Shown here: positions 8,349-17,977 of the stretch, one piece after another | Position numbering within the stretch: position 1 is the stretch's first letter | How the letters are laid out: each line of letters opens with the position of its first letter | Assembly: GCA_023423795.1 (NCBI GenBank) | Contig: JAFAEX010000244.1 | Location: 1 to 52,648 of the forward strand | DNA length: 52,648 bases | DNA from: Chloroflexota bacterium | GTDB taxonomy: Bacteria > Chloroflexota > Chloroflexia > Thermomicrobiales > UBA6265 | Reading direction: 5' to 3' | Made by a program: the position numbers and the translations under genes | The notes under the pieces: model-generated | The model's input: the letters and a program-made list of their open reading frames with translations, nothing else | Database searches by the model: none | What the model was told of the DNA's origin: nothing

Positions 8349-10265
8349 TCACGATCGGTGCGACGAATGCGGCGGCGGCGACGCGACGGCGAGGGCGGTT
8401 TCCGGCCCGGGGTCCGGTTGCCGACCCGGCGCCGGCGTCGCCACCGGCAGCGTGACGACGAAGGTGGAGCCGCGGCCGACTTCGCTCTCGGCCCGGATGG
8501 TCCCGCCGTGCAATGCGACGAGGCGGCGGGCGATGGCGAGACCGAGCCCGCTGCCGCCCCGGTGACGGCTCACCGAGCCCTCCTGCCGGAACTCGTCGAA
8601 GACGTGCGGCAGGATCTCGGGCGGGATGCCGATGCCGCTGTCGGCCACGCTGACCTCGACCATCGGCCGCACGGCGTCCGGCAAGCGGCGGGCGGCGAGG
8701 CGAACGCCGCCCTGGTCGGTGAACTTGATGGCGTTCGCCACGAGGTTCTGCAGGACCTGGTAGATCCGGTCCGGGTCGATCGCGACGTCGGGGAGGTCCG
8801 GCGGCACGTCGGTATCGAGCGTGATGTCCCGGGCCGCCGCCTGCGGACCGAGGAAGCGCGCGACCTCGTCGATCACGTCTGCCAGCGGTTGCGGTGAGAC
8901 GTGCAGTTCCAGGCTGTCGGCTTCGAGCCGGGCGAGGTCCAGCAGGTCGTTGACCAGCGTCGCGATCCGCATCGAGCCGGCGTGGATCGTTTCCAGGAAT
9001 TCGCGCTGGTCCGCGGTGAGGTCGCCGGTGGCGCCGTCCAGCATCAGCTCGGAGAACCCGCGGATCGAGGTCAGCGGCGAGCGCAGGTCGTGGGATGCCA
9101 TCGAGAGCAGCCGGTCCTTGGCGCGGGTGGCCGCTTCCGCGATGTCGCGTTCGCGCTGGAGGGCGGCCTCGGTGCGGGCACGCTCGGTCACGTCCTGCAG
9201 GGTCCCGCGCACCACCGTCCGGTCGGTCCCGTCGCCGGGGACGGCGTGGGCGCGAAGCTGGACGACGCGCTCTTCCCCGCCTTGCGGCGCCGTCCGGAAC
9301 AGGATGCCGACGATCGCGCCACCGTCGGCCGCGGCGCGAAGCGACCGTTCGACCATCGGCCGGTCCTCGGGAAGCACCGCGTTCAGGAACGCGGCATAGC
9401 CCGGCCTCACCGAGGCGGCGTCTGCGCCGAGCAAGCGGACCGTCTGCTCCGACCAGACCTGCCGGTCGGTCGATGGCCGCCACTCCCAGCTGCCGAGGTC
9501 GGCGATGCGCTGCGCTTCGGCAAGGCTCGCATCGCTGGTCAGGCGGGCTTGTTCCGCTTGCCGCCGCAATGCGACCTGGCGGTCGAGGACGGCGTAGACG
9601 ATGGCGATCGGCGGCAGGAACAGCAACAGCGCCCATGGCGCATCGACCGCCACCAGCGCTCCGAGCACCCCCAGCGGTACGAGTGTCAACGCGCTGGCGA
9701 TGTCCAGCCACGGCGTTTCCCGGAGCGATTCGGAGACTGCGGCCAGCGGCGGAAGATTGGCCTCCAGCGCCGGCGCCACCGCAACCGTCGCCACGTTCAG
9801 GGCGTGGATGACGAGAGCCGCGACCGGTACTGCAGCCAGCGACGCCACGCTGCCAAAGTCCGGGATCGTCGCGTCCCACCCGGCGATGCCCATGACCAGG
9901 CCGCCGGCGAGGGTCGTCAGCGCGGACTGCGTGGCGTTGAACAGCGTTTCGACGACGTCGCGGTTGCGTCCCGGCAGCACGTGCGATGTGAGCACGCCGC
10001 AGCCGACCGCGACCGCCGCAAGTGCGGGCGGCAGCAGGAGGATCGCCGCGATAACCACGGCGGTGGCGACGTAGATGTCGGTGTTTGGCGCGAACCGGAT
10101 CGGGAACCGCCACGCCGCGGCGGTGCAGACCGCCACCACGAGCGCCGTGAGCGAAGATGCCGGGGACGTTGGAAGCGCGGGCGGCAAGAGCAGGGCGATG
10201 CCGCCGACGGCGGCGATCGCAAGGCACGCGATGTAGGCCGTGGTGACCGGTCGGAGCGCCTGCAT
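8349..10265 (-). CDS. Membrane sensor histidine kinase with one PAS domain
   Basis: ATG 10265 gives 638 residues; a TTG lies one codon upstream. About six membrane helices fill residues 1-215 (AYIACLAIAAVGGIALLLPP and following). A PAS domain lies at about 240-350. The HisKA box SMASHDLRSPLTSIRGFSE has the phosphoacceptor at His392. The ATPase domain shows the N box NLVANAIKFTDQGG, G1 DSGIGIPPE and G2 GGSGLGLAIARRLV. It should autophosphorylate in response to an unknown membrane or cytosolic cue and pass phosphate to a response regulator. No receiver-domain gene is nearby, so it is an orphan kinase, as is the large kinase just upstream. Confidence 0.88.
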   Translation of the reverse strand: MQALRPVTTAYIACLAIAAVGGIALLLPPALPTSPASSLTALVVAVCTAAAWRFPIRFAPNTDIYVATAVVIAAILLLPPALAAVAVGCGVLTSHVLPGRNRDVVETLFNATQSALTTLAGGLVMGIAGWDATIPDFGSVASLAAVPVAALVIHALNVATVAVAPALEANLPPLAAVSESLRETPWLDIASALTLVPLGVLGALVAVDAPWALLLFLPPIAIVYAVLDRQVALRRQAEQARLTSDASLAEAQRIADLGSWEWRPSTDRQVWSEQTVRLLGADAASVRPGYAAFLNAVLPEDRPMVERSLRAAADGGAIVGILFRTAPQGGEERVVQLRAHAVPGDGTDRTVVRGTLQDVTERARTEAALQRERDIAEAATRAKDRLLSMASHDLRSPLTSIRGFSELMLDGATGDLTADQREFLETIHAGSMRIATLVNDLLDLARLEADSLELHVSPQPLADVIDEVARFLGPQAAARDITLDTDVPPDLPDVAIDPDRIYQVLQNLVANAIKFTDQGGVRLAARRLPDAVRPMVEVSVADSGIGIPPEILPHVFDEFRQEGSVSRHRGGSGLGLAIARRLVALHGGTIRAESEVGRGSTFVVTLPVATPAPGRQPDPGPETALAVASPPPHSSHRS

Positions 10266-10367
10266 CAATCACATCCGTCGCGGGAACTGGTGACCCATTG
10301 CCATGGTAGTACAAACGGCATCAATTCCGAGTAGACCCGCCGAAGCGTGGCCGTTTGCTCGCCCGTG

Positions 10368-13300
10368 CTATCCGGCGAAACCCGGCGGGACGGTCGCCCT
10401 GCCCTCGTCGGCGACGACCGACGGCAGCCGGATCGTGAATGTCGAACCGGCGCCCGGCGTGCTCTGGACGGCGATTGCGCCGCCGTGCAGGTCGAGCAGC
10501 CGGCGGACGATGGTGAGCCCGAGTCCGGTGCCGCCGAACCGTCGCGTCGTCGAGGAATCGGCCTGCCGGAACTCCTCGAAGACGTGGGTCAGCGCCTCGG
10601 GCGCGATGCCGATGCCGGTGTCGGCAACCGCGATCTCGACGTCGCTCCCGACCGCGCGCGCCGAAATGCGGACGTGCCCGGATGGGGTGAACTTGACCGC
10701 GTTGCCGACGACGTTGAGCAACACCTGTCGCAGACGCAGCGGGTCGGCCAGCACCGGCGGCACGTCGGCCGGAATGTCCACCTGGAGGTCGAGCCCCTTT
10801 GCGGCCGCCTGCGGCGCGACGCTGGCGAGCACGGGTTCGACGACGGCAGGGACCGGTACCTGCTCCAGCGCCAGTTCCACCCGGCCGGCCTCGATGCGCG
10901 AGAGGTCCAGCACGTCGTCGATCAGGGCGAGCAGCCGGTCGGCTCCCTCGGCGATGTGGCGCACGTCGGCGGCCTGCGCCTCGGTCAGGTCGCCGGCCAT
11001 GCCCTCCAGCAGGAGGTGGGCGTAGCCGATGATGGCGTTCATCGGCGTCCGCAATTCGTGGCTCATGGTCGAGAGGAACTCGCTCTTGAGCCGGCTCGCC
11101 GCCTCGGCGGCGGCCCGCGCGTCGTTCATCGCCGCGAACGCCTCGGCGTTGGCGAGGGCGCCGCCGATCAGGCCGGCGATGAGTTGGAGCGCCTGCACGT
11201 CGCCGTCCGTGAAGGCGCCGGGTCGGGTTGCCAGCGTTTGCAGGACGCCGACGATCTGGCCGCGGTGGTTGAGGGGAACGGCCACGGTGGAGCGTGAATC
11301 CGATCGCGCGGCTGCCGCTGCATCGACGCGCGGATCGGCGAGGATGTCGTTGCTGACCAAAGCGCGGCCAACCTCGATGCTGATGCCGGCGAGGGTTCCC
11401 GCGGGCGAGCGTCGCTGGCCGGCGTAGACGATCGCCGCGCCGCTGGTTGCCCGGGTGACGAGGTCGCCGCCGTCGAGGAGCGCGATCGTTGCGCCATCGG
11501 CATCGACCAGAGCCTGCGCCCGCGCGACGACGATCTCCATAATCGCCGCCGGATCGAGGGTAGCCGAAGCCACTTCGATCTGGGCGTCGATCACCGCGGC
11601 CAGCCGGCTCGCGTGCCGGTGCAGCGCCGCGTCGGCGAGCCGGCGGTCGGTGGCATCGATGAGCATGCCCTGCCAGTAGGCGCGTTTCCCGGTCTGGTCG
11701 AACACCGGCAGCGCGTGGTCGCGCAACCAGACGGTGCGGCCGTCCCGCGAGCGCGCCCGGTATTCGCAGCGGAACGGTTCGCCGCGTTCCCGCGAGCGTT
11801 GCAGTTCCGTCAGCACGTCCGGGCGGTCGTCCGGGTGAATGCAGTCGAGCCACAGGTCCGCGTTGCCGAGCCATTCCTCCGGGGCATAGCCCAGCAGCGA
11901 CTCGATCTGCGGACTGACGTAACTCGGCGTGCCGAGGTCGTCGGCGGGATCGACGTACACCACCAGCGGCAGGTATTCGATCAGGTTGCGGAAACGTTCT
12001 TCGGCGGCGCGCAGGTCTTCCAGCGCCCGGTGCTCGTCGGTCACGTCGCGGTTGACGCCGATCAGCCCGATGACCCGTCCATCGCGGTCGCGTAGGGGGA
12101 CCTTGCTCGAACGGAGCCACCCCTCGCGGCCGTCGATGGTCGTGGTTTCCAGGTTGTTGAGCAGCGGCGTGCCGGTGATCACCGCGCGTTCGGTGGTCGC
12201 GAGGCCGGCGGCGTGCTGCGCCGGGAAGTAGTCGGCGTCGGATTTGCCGATGGCGTCCGGGTGGTTCGACTCCCCGATGAGGCGGGCGGTGGCGGCGTTG
12301 AGCCGGACGAAGCGGAGGTCGGTGTCCTTGACGAAGACGGCGTCCGGAATCTGCTCCATCAGGGCTGCGAGCAGGTCCCGCTCGGCGGCGAGGTCCGCCG
12401 CCGCGGCCTTGCGGTCGGTGATGTCCTGGATCTGGGAGACGAAGTAGAGCGGCGCGCCGAACTGGTCGCGCACCAATGAAACGTTGAGTTGGGTCCACAC
12501 GACGGCGTCGCCGGCGCCGAGGTAGCGCTTCTCCATCTGAAACTTGTCGAGGTCTCCGGCGAGCAACCGGCCTACGTTGGCGACATCGAGTTCGAGGTCG
12601 TCCGGGTGGGTGATTTCCTGGAAGGTGCGGGCCAGCAGGTCGGCTTCGGCGTAACCGAGAATCGTGCAGAGGGCCTGGTTGACGCGCAGGAAGTGGCCGT
12701 CGAGGCCGATCAGCGCCATCCCGATGGGCGCATCGGCGAAGGCGGCGCGGAACAGGTCTTCGCTCTGGCGCTGCGCGAGTTCGGCCGCCTTCAGCGCGGA
12801 GATGTCGCTCAGGACCCCTTGCCACTGAAGCGCGCTGCCGTCCTCGCCGGGGACGAGGATGGCCTCGTCGCGGAACCAGCGCCACGATCCGTCGGCGGCC
12901 CTGATCCGGTATTCGGAAACGAACGGCTCGCCGTGTTCCTCGGCCTGCCGGTTGGCGTTCGCCAGGACGGGTGCGTCGTCCGGGTGGACGCGGTCGTCGA
13001 GGAACCGCGGGGCGCCGGCGACCGCGGCCGGGTCGTACCCGAGCGCCCGCCAGATGCGCGGACTGACGTAATCGACCCGCTCCGGCTGCGCGGCGGGGCG
13101 AATGTAGACGGTCACCGGAATGCGTTCCACGAGCGCCTGGTAGCGCCCGGCCATGCGTTCGAGCCGGACGCTCAGCACGCCGATGCGGGCCAGCACCAGC
13201 ACCGAGACCAGCGTGAACGCGACCGCGACCGGCAGCGCGTCGAACGCGACGAGACCGAGCGCCCGGGCCGTGAACAGCAGCGGGGCGGCCAGTGCTGCCG

Positions 13301-14081
13301 CCCCGAGCAGCACGATCCGCCCGGTGGTGAGCCGCCCGCCGGCCGGCGCGCCGGCTGCGCCGAGGACGGTCATCGACGGATGCAGCGCCGCGATCCCGAA
13401 TGCCACGAACGAAGCCAGCCACAGGAGGTTCGGCGTCAGGTCGTTGGAGTTGCCGCCGCGCAGGCGCAACCAGCCGAATGCGCCTTCGGCCAGCAACAGG
13501 GCCACGACCGCGACGCCGAGGGCGCGCCCGGAGGGCAGGGCCCAGCCGCCCCGGGCCACGACGAGCGCGACGATAGCCAGCAGCAGCAGGTCGGCGAGCG
13601 GGTAGGCGACGGCGATCACGCGAGCGCCGGTAGGCAACGTCTCGGCCGGGGTGGCTGGCGCGACGAAAAACGCCCACACCACCGCGCCGATGGCGATGGC
13701 GACGATCGCGCCGTCGATGGCCTCGGTGTCGTCGGCGTCGCCGTCGCGCCGCAGCAACCGCACCGCCGCCCACCAGAGCAGGGGATAGGCGGCGAGGTGC
13801 AGCGCATCCGGCCAGGACGGACCGGGTTCCAGCGTGTGGGGCGTCAGCACTTCCTCGAGCAGGTCGCCGAGGCCGGACAGGGCGAGTGCGGCGGCGATGG
13901 CCTTCCACGGGCCGGGTGGCGCGGGCCGATGCCGCCGGATGCCGAGCGCCACCGCGGCAACCGCGCCGCCGACGACGAGGGCGAAGCACGCGTTGCCGAT
14001 CGGCGTTTCCGGCGCAACGACGAACCCGGCCATTGCGGCCGCGCCGACGATGAGCCAAGTGAACCAGGGGGGAATCGGCAC
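10368..14081 (-). CDS. Large hybrid-sensing histidine kinase: membrane domain, four PAS, GAF, HisKA, HATPase
   Basis: GTG 14081 preceded by GGAAAG gives 1237 residues and puts the first membrane helix at the N-terminus. A TTG at 14168 would add 29 polar residues with no ribosome site. About nine membrane helices fill residues 1-300. PAS domains start near 310 (VERIPVTVYIRPA), 442 (FADAPIGMALIGLDG), 567 (MEQIPDAVFVKDTDLRF) and 694 (IEYLPLVVYVDPADD). A GAF domain spans about 840-977. HisKA STMSHELRTPMNAIIGYAH has its phosphoacceptor at His1008. N box NVVGNAVKFTPSGH, G1 DTGIGIAPE and G2 GGTGLGLTIVRRLL follow. It probably integrates several ligand or redox cues. No partner response regulator is in the window. 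Confidence 0.88.
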   Translation of the reverse strand: MPIPPWFTWLIVGAAAMAGFVVAPETPIGNACFALVVGGAVAAVALGIRRHRPAPPGPWKAIAAALALSGLGDLLEEVLTPHTLEPGPSWPDALHLAAYPLLWWAAVRLLRRDGDADDTEAIDGAIVAIAIGAVVWAFFVAPATPAETLPTGARVIAVAYPLADLLLLAIVALVVARGGWALPSGRALGVAVVALLLAEGAFGWLRLRGGNSNDLTPNLLWLASFVAFGIAALHPSMTVLGAAGAPAGGRLTTGRIVLLGAAALAAPLLFTARALGLVAFDALPVAVAFTLVSVLVLARIGVLSVRLERMAGRYQALVERIPVTVYIRPAAQPERVDYVSPRIWRALGYDPAAVAGAPRFLDDRVHPDDAPVLANANRQAEEHGEPFVSEYRIRAADGSWRWFRDEAILVPGEDGSALQWQGVLSDISALKAAELAQRQSEDLFRAAFADAPIGMALIGLDGHFLRVNQALCTILGYAEADLLARTFQEITHPDDLELDVANVGRLLAGDLDKFQMEKRYLGAGDAVVWTQLNVSLVRDQFGAPLYFVSQIQDITDRKAAAADLAAERDLLAALMEQIPDAVFVKDTDLRFVRLNAATARLIGESNHPDAIGKSDADYFPAQHAAGLATTERAVITGTPLLNNLETTTIDGREGWLRSSKVPLRDRDGRVIGLIGVNRDVTDEHRALEDLRAAEERFRNLIEYLPLVVYVDPADDLGTPSYVSPQIESLLGYAPEEWLGNADLWLDCIHPDDRPDVLTELQRSRERGEPFRCEYRARSRDGRTVWLRDHALPVFDQTGKRAYWQGMLIDATDRRLADAALHRHASRLAAVIDAQIEVASATLDPAAIMEIVVARAQALVDADGATIALLDGGDLVTRATSGAAIVYAGQRRSPAGTLAGISIEVGRALVSNDILADPRVDAAAAARSDSRSTVAVPLNHRGQIVGVLQTLATRPGAFTDGDVQALQLIAGLIGGALANAEAFAAMNDARAAAEAASRLKSEFLSTMSHELRTPMNAIIGYAHLLLEGMAGDLTEAQAADVRHIAEGADRLLALIDDVLDLSRIEAGRVELALEQVPVPAVVEPVLASVAPQAAAKGLDLQVDIPADVPPVLADPLRLRQVLLNVVGNAVKFTPSGHVRISARAVGSDVEIAVADTGIGIAPEALTHVFEEFRQADSSTTRRFGGTGLGLTIVRRLLDLHGGAIAVQSTPGAGSTFTIRLPSVVADEGRATVPPGFAG

Positions 14082-14310
14082 CGACGTCTTTCCGGGAATG
14101 CCGGCCGCCCGGGCACGGCGACGGCCCGCGGCGATCCGGTGGTGCGTCGAATGTTCGGATGCCGACAATACACCGCTTCGGCGGATCGCGCCGCCGCCGC
14201 CCTGTGTTCATTCCCGGCCGGCGTTGACCGCGCCGCAGGACCGGACGCCGCGGCGTTCCGTGTTCTGCCAGAATGCCGCCCTCGTCGATGGTCACGCAGC
14301 GGGAGCGGGC

Positions 14311-15495
14311 ATGGCGGCAATTACCGGTGCGCCGGGCGAGGCGGACGTGCGCGCAAGGGGGCGTGCCCTCGCCGAGGGCCTGCGCGGGTACGAGCAGGCG
14401 GTCGAGGACGCCGACGACGCCGTGCCTGTCGCGCTCGAGCGGGAGATCGTCCGCATCTGCGTTGAATCGGGGCTGTTCGCGCCGAACCTCCCGCCGGAGT
14501 GCGGCGGGGCGGGTCTGTCGCTGCCGGAGCAGGTGATCCTCGAAGAAGAACTCGGGCGGCTCACCAACTGCCTGTGGGCGGCGCTTTGGCGGCCACCGAG
14601 CGTGCTCGCCGCCGCCACGCCGGCGCAACGCGAGCGGTGGGTGCTGCCGTACGCCCGCGGCGAGGTTCGCGGCTGCTACGCCGTGACCGAACCCGACGCC
14701 GGCTCCGACGTGTCCCGGCTGGCAACCATCGCCCGCCGCGATGGAGACGGCTGGCGCATCTCCGGCGACAAGTGGTTCGTCACCGGCGGCGACGTCGCCG
14801 CCTTCGCACTCGTGGTCGCGATGGCCGCGCCCGACGACGGCAGCGATCCGGTCCCGACCGTCTTTTTCGTGCCCAGGGATGCGCCGGGCATGGTCTGGGG
14901 CCGGCAGCCGCGCTTCACCAACAACACCCTGTACGGCCACCCTGAACTGCGGCTGGACGGCGTGCGCGTCGGGCCGGAGGACGTGCTGGGCGGGGTGGGA
15001 CAGGGCATCTCGCTGACCCACGACTGGTTCCGGGAGGAGCGGCTGATGATCGCCGCCCGCTGCGTCGGCGCGGCCCGCCGCTGCCTCGACGAAGCGGCGG
15101 CCTGGAGCCGCCGGCGCGTCGTCTTCGGTTCGCCCATCGCCGATTACCAGGCGGTGCAGTGGATGCTGGCCGACTCCGCGACCGAACTGGCAGCGGCCCG
15201 CGCGCTCCTGTACCAGACGACCGCCGCGGTCGCCGGCGGGCTCGACCCGAAGGTCGCCCACGGGCAGGCGTCGATGGTCAAATTGTTTGCCTCGGAGATG
15301 GTCGGGCGGGTAACGGATCGCGCGGTCCAGATCTTCGGCGGACGCGGCTACATGCGCGAGAACCCGGTCGAGCGATTGTGGCGGGACACCCGGGTGGACC
15401 GCATCTGGGAGGGCACCTCGGAAATGCAGCGGCTGGTGGTCGCCCGCGCGCTGGAGAAGCGCGGGCTCGATGCGCTGCTCGACGCCGATGGCTGA
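14311..15495 (+). CDS. Acyl-CoA dehydrogenase
   Basis: ATG 14311, preceded by GGGAGCGGG, gives 394 residues, the usual length. The flavin-binding segment CYAVTEPDAGSDVS and the GDKWFVTGG motif match the family. The C-terminal signature IFGGRGYMRENPVERLWRD is followed by the catalytic base Glu367 in WEGTSEMQRLVVARAL. The enzyme oxidises an acyl-CoA at the α,β position using FAD and passes electrons to an electron-transfer flavoprotein in the cytosol. The acyl substrate is unknown. The stop lies inside the start of the next gene (8-base overlap), an ADP-forming acyl-CoA synthetase. That links activation or energy conservation with β-oxidation of the same acid. Confidence 0.9.
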   Translation: MAAITGAPGEADVRARGRALAEGLRGYEQAVEDADDAVPVALEREIVRICVESGLFAPNLPPECGGAGLSLPEQVILEEELGRLTNCLWAALWRPPSVLAAATPAQRERWVLPYARGEVRGCYAVTEPDAGSDVSRLATIARRDGDGWRISGDKWFVTGGDVAAFALVVAMAAPDDGSDPVPTVFFVPRDAPGMVWGRQPRFTNNTLYGHPELRLDGVRVGPEDVLGGVGQGISLTHDWFREERLMIAARCVGAARRCLDEAAAWSRRRVVFGSPIADYQAVQWMLADSATELAAARALLYQTTAAVAGGLDPKVAHGQASMVKLFASEMVGRVTDRAVQIFGGRGYMRENPVERLWRDTRVDRIWEGTSEMQRLVVARALEKRGLDALLDADG

Positions 15496-17647
15496 CCCGG
15501 CGGGCGAGGAGGCGGAGCCGGACCCGCTGGACGCCCTGTTCCGGCCGCGCTCGGTCGCGGTGGTCGGCGCGTCCGCCACGCCGGGATCTTTCGGCAGCGC
15601 GCTGCTGCGCGGGGTGACCGCCGGTGGCTACACGGGCACCGTCTACCCGGTGAATCCGGGCCGGGCCGAGATCGGCGGGATGGCGTGCTGGCCGTCGCTG
15701 GCCGATCTGCCGGCGCGGCCCGACTGCGCGCTGCTGGCGGTGGCCGACGAGCGGCTGCCGGCGGCTCTGGCGGCCGTCGCGGACGCGGAAATCCCGGCGT
15801 CGGTGGTATTCGCCGGCATGCCCGCGCCGCTGCCGGACGGCACGCCGCTCCCGGAGCGGTTGCGGGAGATTGCCCGCGCCGGGAACGTCGCGCTGCTGGG
15901 CGGCAACGCGATGGGGTTCTTCAACTACCGCGACGGTCTGTTCGCCGCCGGGTATCCGCCGGCGGAGCGCAACCCGGCCGGCGGCATCGCCATCGTGTCG
16001 CACAGCGGGTCGGCCTTTTCGGCGCTGGCCAATGCCCGGCGTGGGCTGCGCCTTGGCTGGGCGATGTCGCCGGGGCAGGAACTGGTGGTGTCGGTTGCCG
16101 ACTGCCTGCGCTTCGTGCTGCGGCAACCGGGGACGCGGGTGGTCGGCCTGTTCCTCGAAACGGTGCGCGACCCGGCAGGGTTCGCCGCCGCGCTGGACGA
16201 GGCCGCGGCGCGTCATATCCCCGTGGTCGCGCTCAAGATTGGCCGCTCGGAACGCGGGCTGGAGATGGCGCGGGCGCACTCCGGCGCGCTGGCCGGGTCG
16301 GATGCCGCCTTCGGCGCGTTCTGCGAGCGGCACGGCGTGCTGCGCGTGCGAACTCTCGACGAACTGGCGGATACGCTGGAATTGCTGGCCGCGCCGAAGC
16401 GCCCGGCCGGCGGCGGGCTGGCGCTGGCCAGCGATTCCGGCGGGGAGCGGGCGATGATCGTCGATCTCGCCGCCGACCTCGGCCTCGAATGGGCGCCGCT
16501 CGCGGCCGAGACCGAATCCGCGCTGGCGGCGGTGCTCGATCCGGGGTTGGAGCCGGCCAACCCGCTCGATCTCTGGGGCAGCGGCCGGAACTGGGAAGCG
16601 TCCTGTGACGCCGCGCTGCGCGCCCTAGCCGCCGATCCGAACGTCGGGCTGCTGCTGTTCGCGGTGGACCTGATCGGCGGCAGCCGCCTGCTGGAGGGGT
16701 ACGCCGGGGTGGCGGAGCGCGCCGCCGCGTCGCTCGGTGTGCCGTTCGGCGTGCTCGGCAACCTCGGCTCGACCGTCGATCGGGCCGTCGCCGCCCGTTT
16801 GCGGGACGCGGGCATTCCCGTGCTGCTCGGGACCGAAACGGGGCTGGCGGCGGCGCGGCATGCGCTGGCGTGGCGGCCCCGGTCTCACGCGCCGACTGTG
16901 GCGGCGCTTCCGCCCGGTCTGGTCGAGCAGTGGAGCGAGCCGTTGATGGCCGCCAACGGCGAACCGCTGGACGAGGTCGCCGGCAAGGCATTGGTGGCGG
17001 CGCTCGGCGTGCCGGTGGTGCCGGAGCGGCTGGCGGAGTCGCGGGAGGACGCGTTGAGCGCCGCCGCCGATCTCGGCTGGCCGGTGGCGATAAAGACCGC
17101 GGTGCCGGGCATCGCCCACAAGAGCGATCGCGGCGGCGTGCGGCTCGGGCTGGCCAACGCCGATGCCGCCGGCGCGGCGTGGGACGACCTCGCCGCCCGC
17201 TTCGGGCCGCGGGTGGTCGTGCAGCGGCAGGTACGTACGTACGGCGCGGTCGAACTGCTGCTGGGGTTGACGGTCGATCCGCAGTTCGGGCCGCTTCTGG
17301 CAGTCGGGTTGGGCGGCGTCTGGGTCGAAGCGCTCGGCGACGTCGCCCACGCGCTGGCCCCGGTGGACGAGGCGGCCGCGCTGGATCTCCTCGGCCGGTT
17401 GCGCGGGGCGCGGCTGCTGGACGGATTCCGGGGCGCTGCCCCGGTCGATCGCGCGGCGATCGCATCGGCGATCGCCGCGTTCTCGCGGCTCGCCGCCTTC
17501 GCGCCGTGGCTGGAGGCCGCCGAGGTCAACCCGCTGATCGCCGGCCACGACGGCGCGGTCGCGGTGGATGCGCTGGTGATCCCGCGTCGCCCCGAGCCGG
17601 GTTGCGATGATGGACGTTTGCTGCCGAATCGGCCCGGCCTGGCATGA
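15488..17647 (+). CDS. ADP-forming acyl-CoA (acetate-type) synthetase, fused α-β subunits
   Basis: ATG 15488 overlaps the acyl-CoA dehydrogenase by eight bases; 719 residues. Domain order: CoA-binding Rossmann domain at about 15-140 (RSVAVVGASATPGSFG), succinyl-CoA-synthetase-like flavodoxin domains (IVSHSGSAFSALAN), phosphorylated histidine at His264 in ARAHSGALAGSD, and a C-terminal ATP-grasp domain (VAIKTAVPGIAHKSDRGG, then EVNPLI). Such fused enzymes interconvert acyl-CoA + ADP + Pi and acid + CoA + ATP. With its neighbour it could conserve energy from acyl-CoA made by β-oxidation, or activate the acid. Substrate range is not readable from the sequence. Confidence 0.88.
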   Translation: MADPAGEEAEPDPLDALFRPRSVAVVGASATPGSFGSALLRGVTAGGYTGTVYPVNPGRAEIGGMACWPSLADLPARPDCALLAVADERLPAALAAVADAEIPASVVFAGMPAPLPDGTPLPERLREIARAGNVALLGGNAMGFFNYRDGLFAAGYPPAERNPAGGIAIVSHSGSAFSALANARRGLRLGWAMSPGQELVVSVADCLRFVLRQPGTRVVGLFLETVRDPAGFAAALDEAAARHIPVVALKIGRSERGLEMARAHSGALAGSDAAFGAFCERHGVLRVRTLDELADTLELLAAPKRPAGGGLALASDSGGERAMIVDLAADLGLEWAPLAAETESALAAVLDPGLEPANPLDLWGSGRNWEASCDAALRALAADPNVGLLLFAVDLIGGSRLLEGYAGVAERAAASLGVPFGVLGNLGSTVDRAVAARLRDAGIPVLLGTETGLAAARHALAWRPRSHAPTVAALPPGLVEQWSEPLMAANGEPLDEVAGKALVAALGVPVVPERLAESREDALSAAADLGWPVAIKTAVPGIAHKSDRGGVRLGLANADAAGAAWDDLAARFGPRVVVQRQVRTYGAVELLLGLTVDPQFGPLLAVGLGGVWVEALGDVAHALAPVDEAAALDLLGRLRGARLLDGFRGAAPVDRAAIASAIAAFSRLAAFAPWLEAAEVNPLIAGHDGAVAVDALVIPRRPEPGCDDGRLLPNRPGLA

Positions 17648-17977
17648 CCTCCGGCCGATCGTCGGCGCACACCGGGCGTAGGTCGAAGGGGGAAGCCGAG
17701 TCCTCCCTCATCCGGAGTCGCGAACGGGCGCAGGAGGGCACTGCCCCTTCCCTGCATCCGGGGGGTATTGCGGGTGGGCGAAGCGGCGGCTGCGCGCATC
17801 CCGTATGACTCGGCCGGAGGCCGATCGTTCGTGGGCTGTTGACAGGCGGGGGCCGATCCGGCAATCTTCGGCTCGGATCTGATACGTATCAAGGCGTTCC
17901 GGGGAGAGGACGCGACCGGGCTTGGCCGATTGGACTGCCGAGCGCGATCCCCTTTGTGTGACCTCGAGGAGCGTGGC
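17648..17977. other. 330-base intergenic region upstream of the LacI regulator
   Basis: No gene is supported here. The region holds a TTGACA hexamer at 17839-17844 and a perfect 12-base palindrome at 17880-17891, listed as a regulatory site. The LacI-type gene begins at GTG 17978. No strong terminator hairpin for the upstream synthetase was recognised. Confidence 0.6.
17839..17891 (+). promoter_or_regulatory. Candidate promoter and LacI-type operator
   Basis: TTGACA at 17839 is a consensus -35 box, but the -10 position 17 bases later (CAATCT) is weak. Just downstream, TGATACGTATCA at 17880-17891 is a perfect palindrome with the central CG typical of LacI-family operators. It lies about 90 bases before the GTG start of the LacI-type gene. 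This fits autoregulation and control of the operon, and is inferred from position and symmetry only. Confidence 0.45.

Noticed and set aside
10321..15579. A very long minus-strand open frame antisense/out of frame to the large kinase and the acyl-CoA dehydrogenase
   Set aside because: Its translation is arginine-, glycine- and proline-rich and non-homologous, as expected for shadow frames in GC-rich DNA. The real genes in this span show clear domain motifs in other frames.
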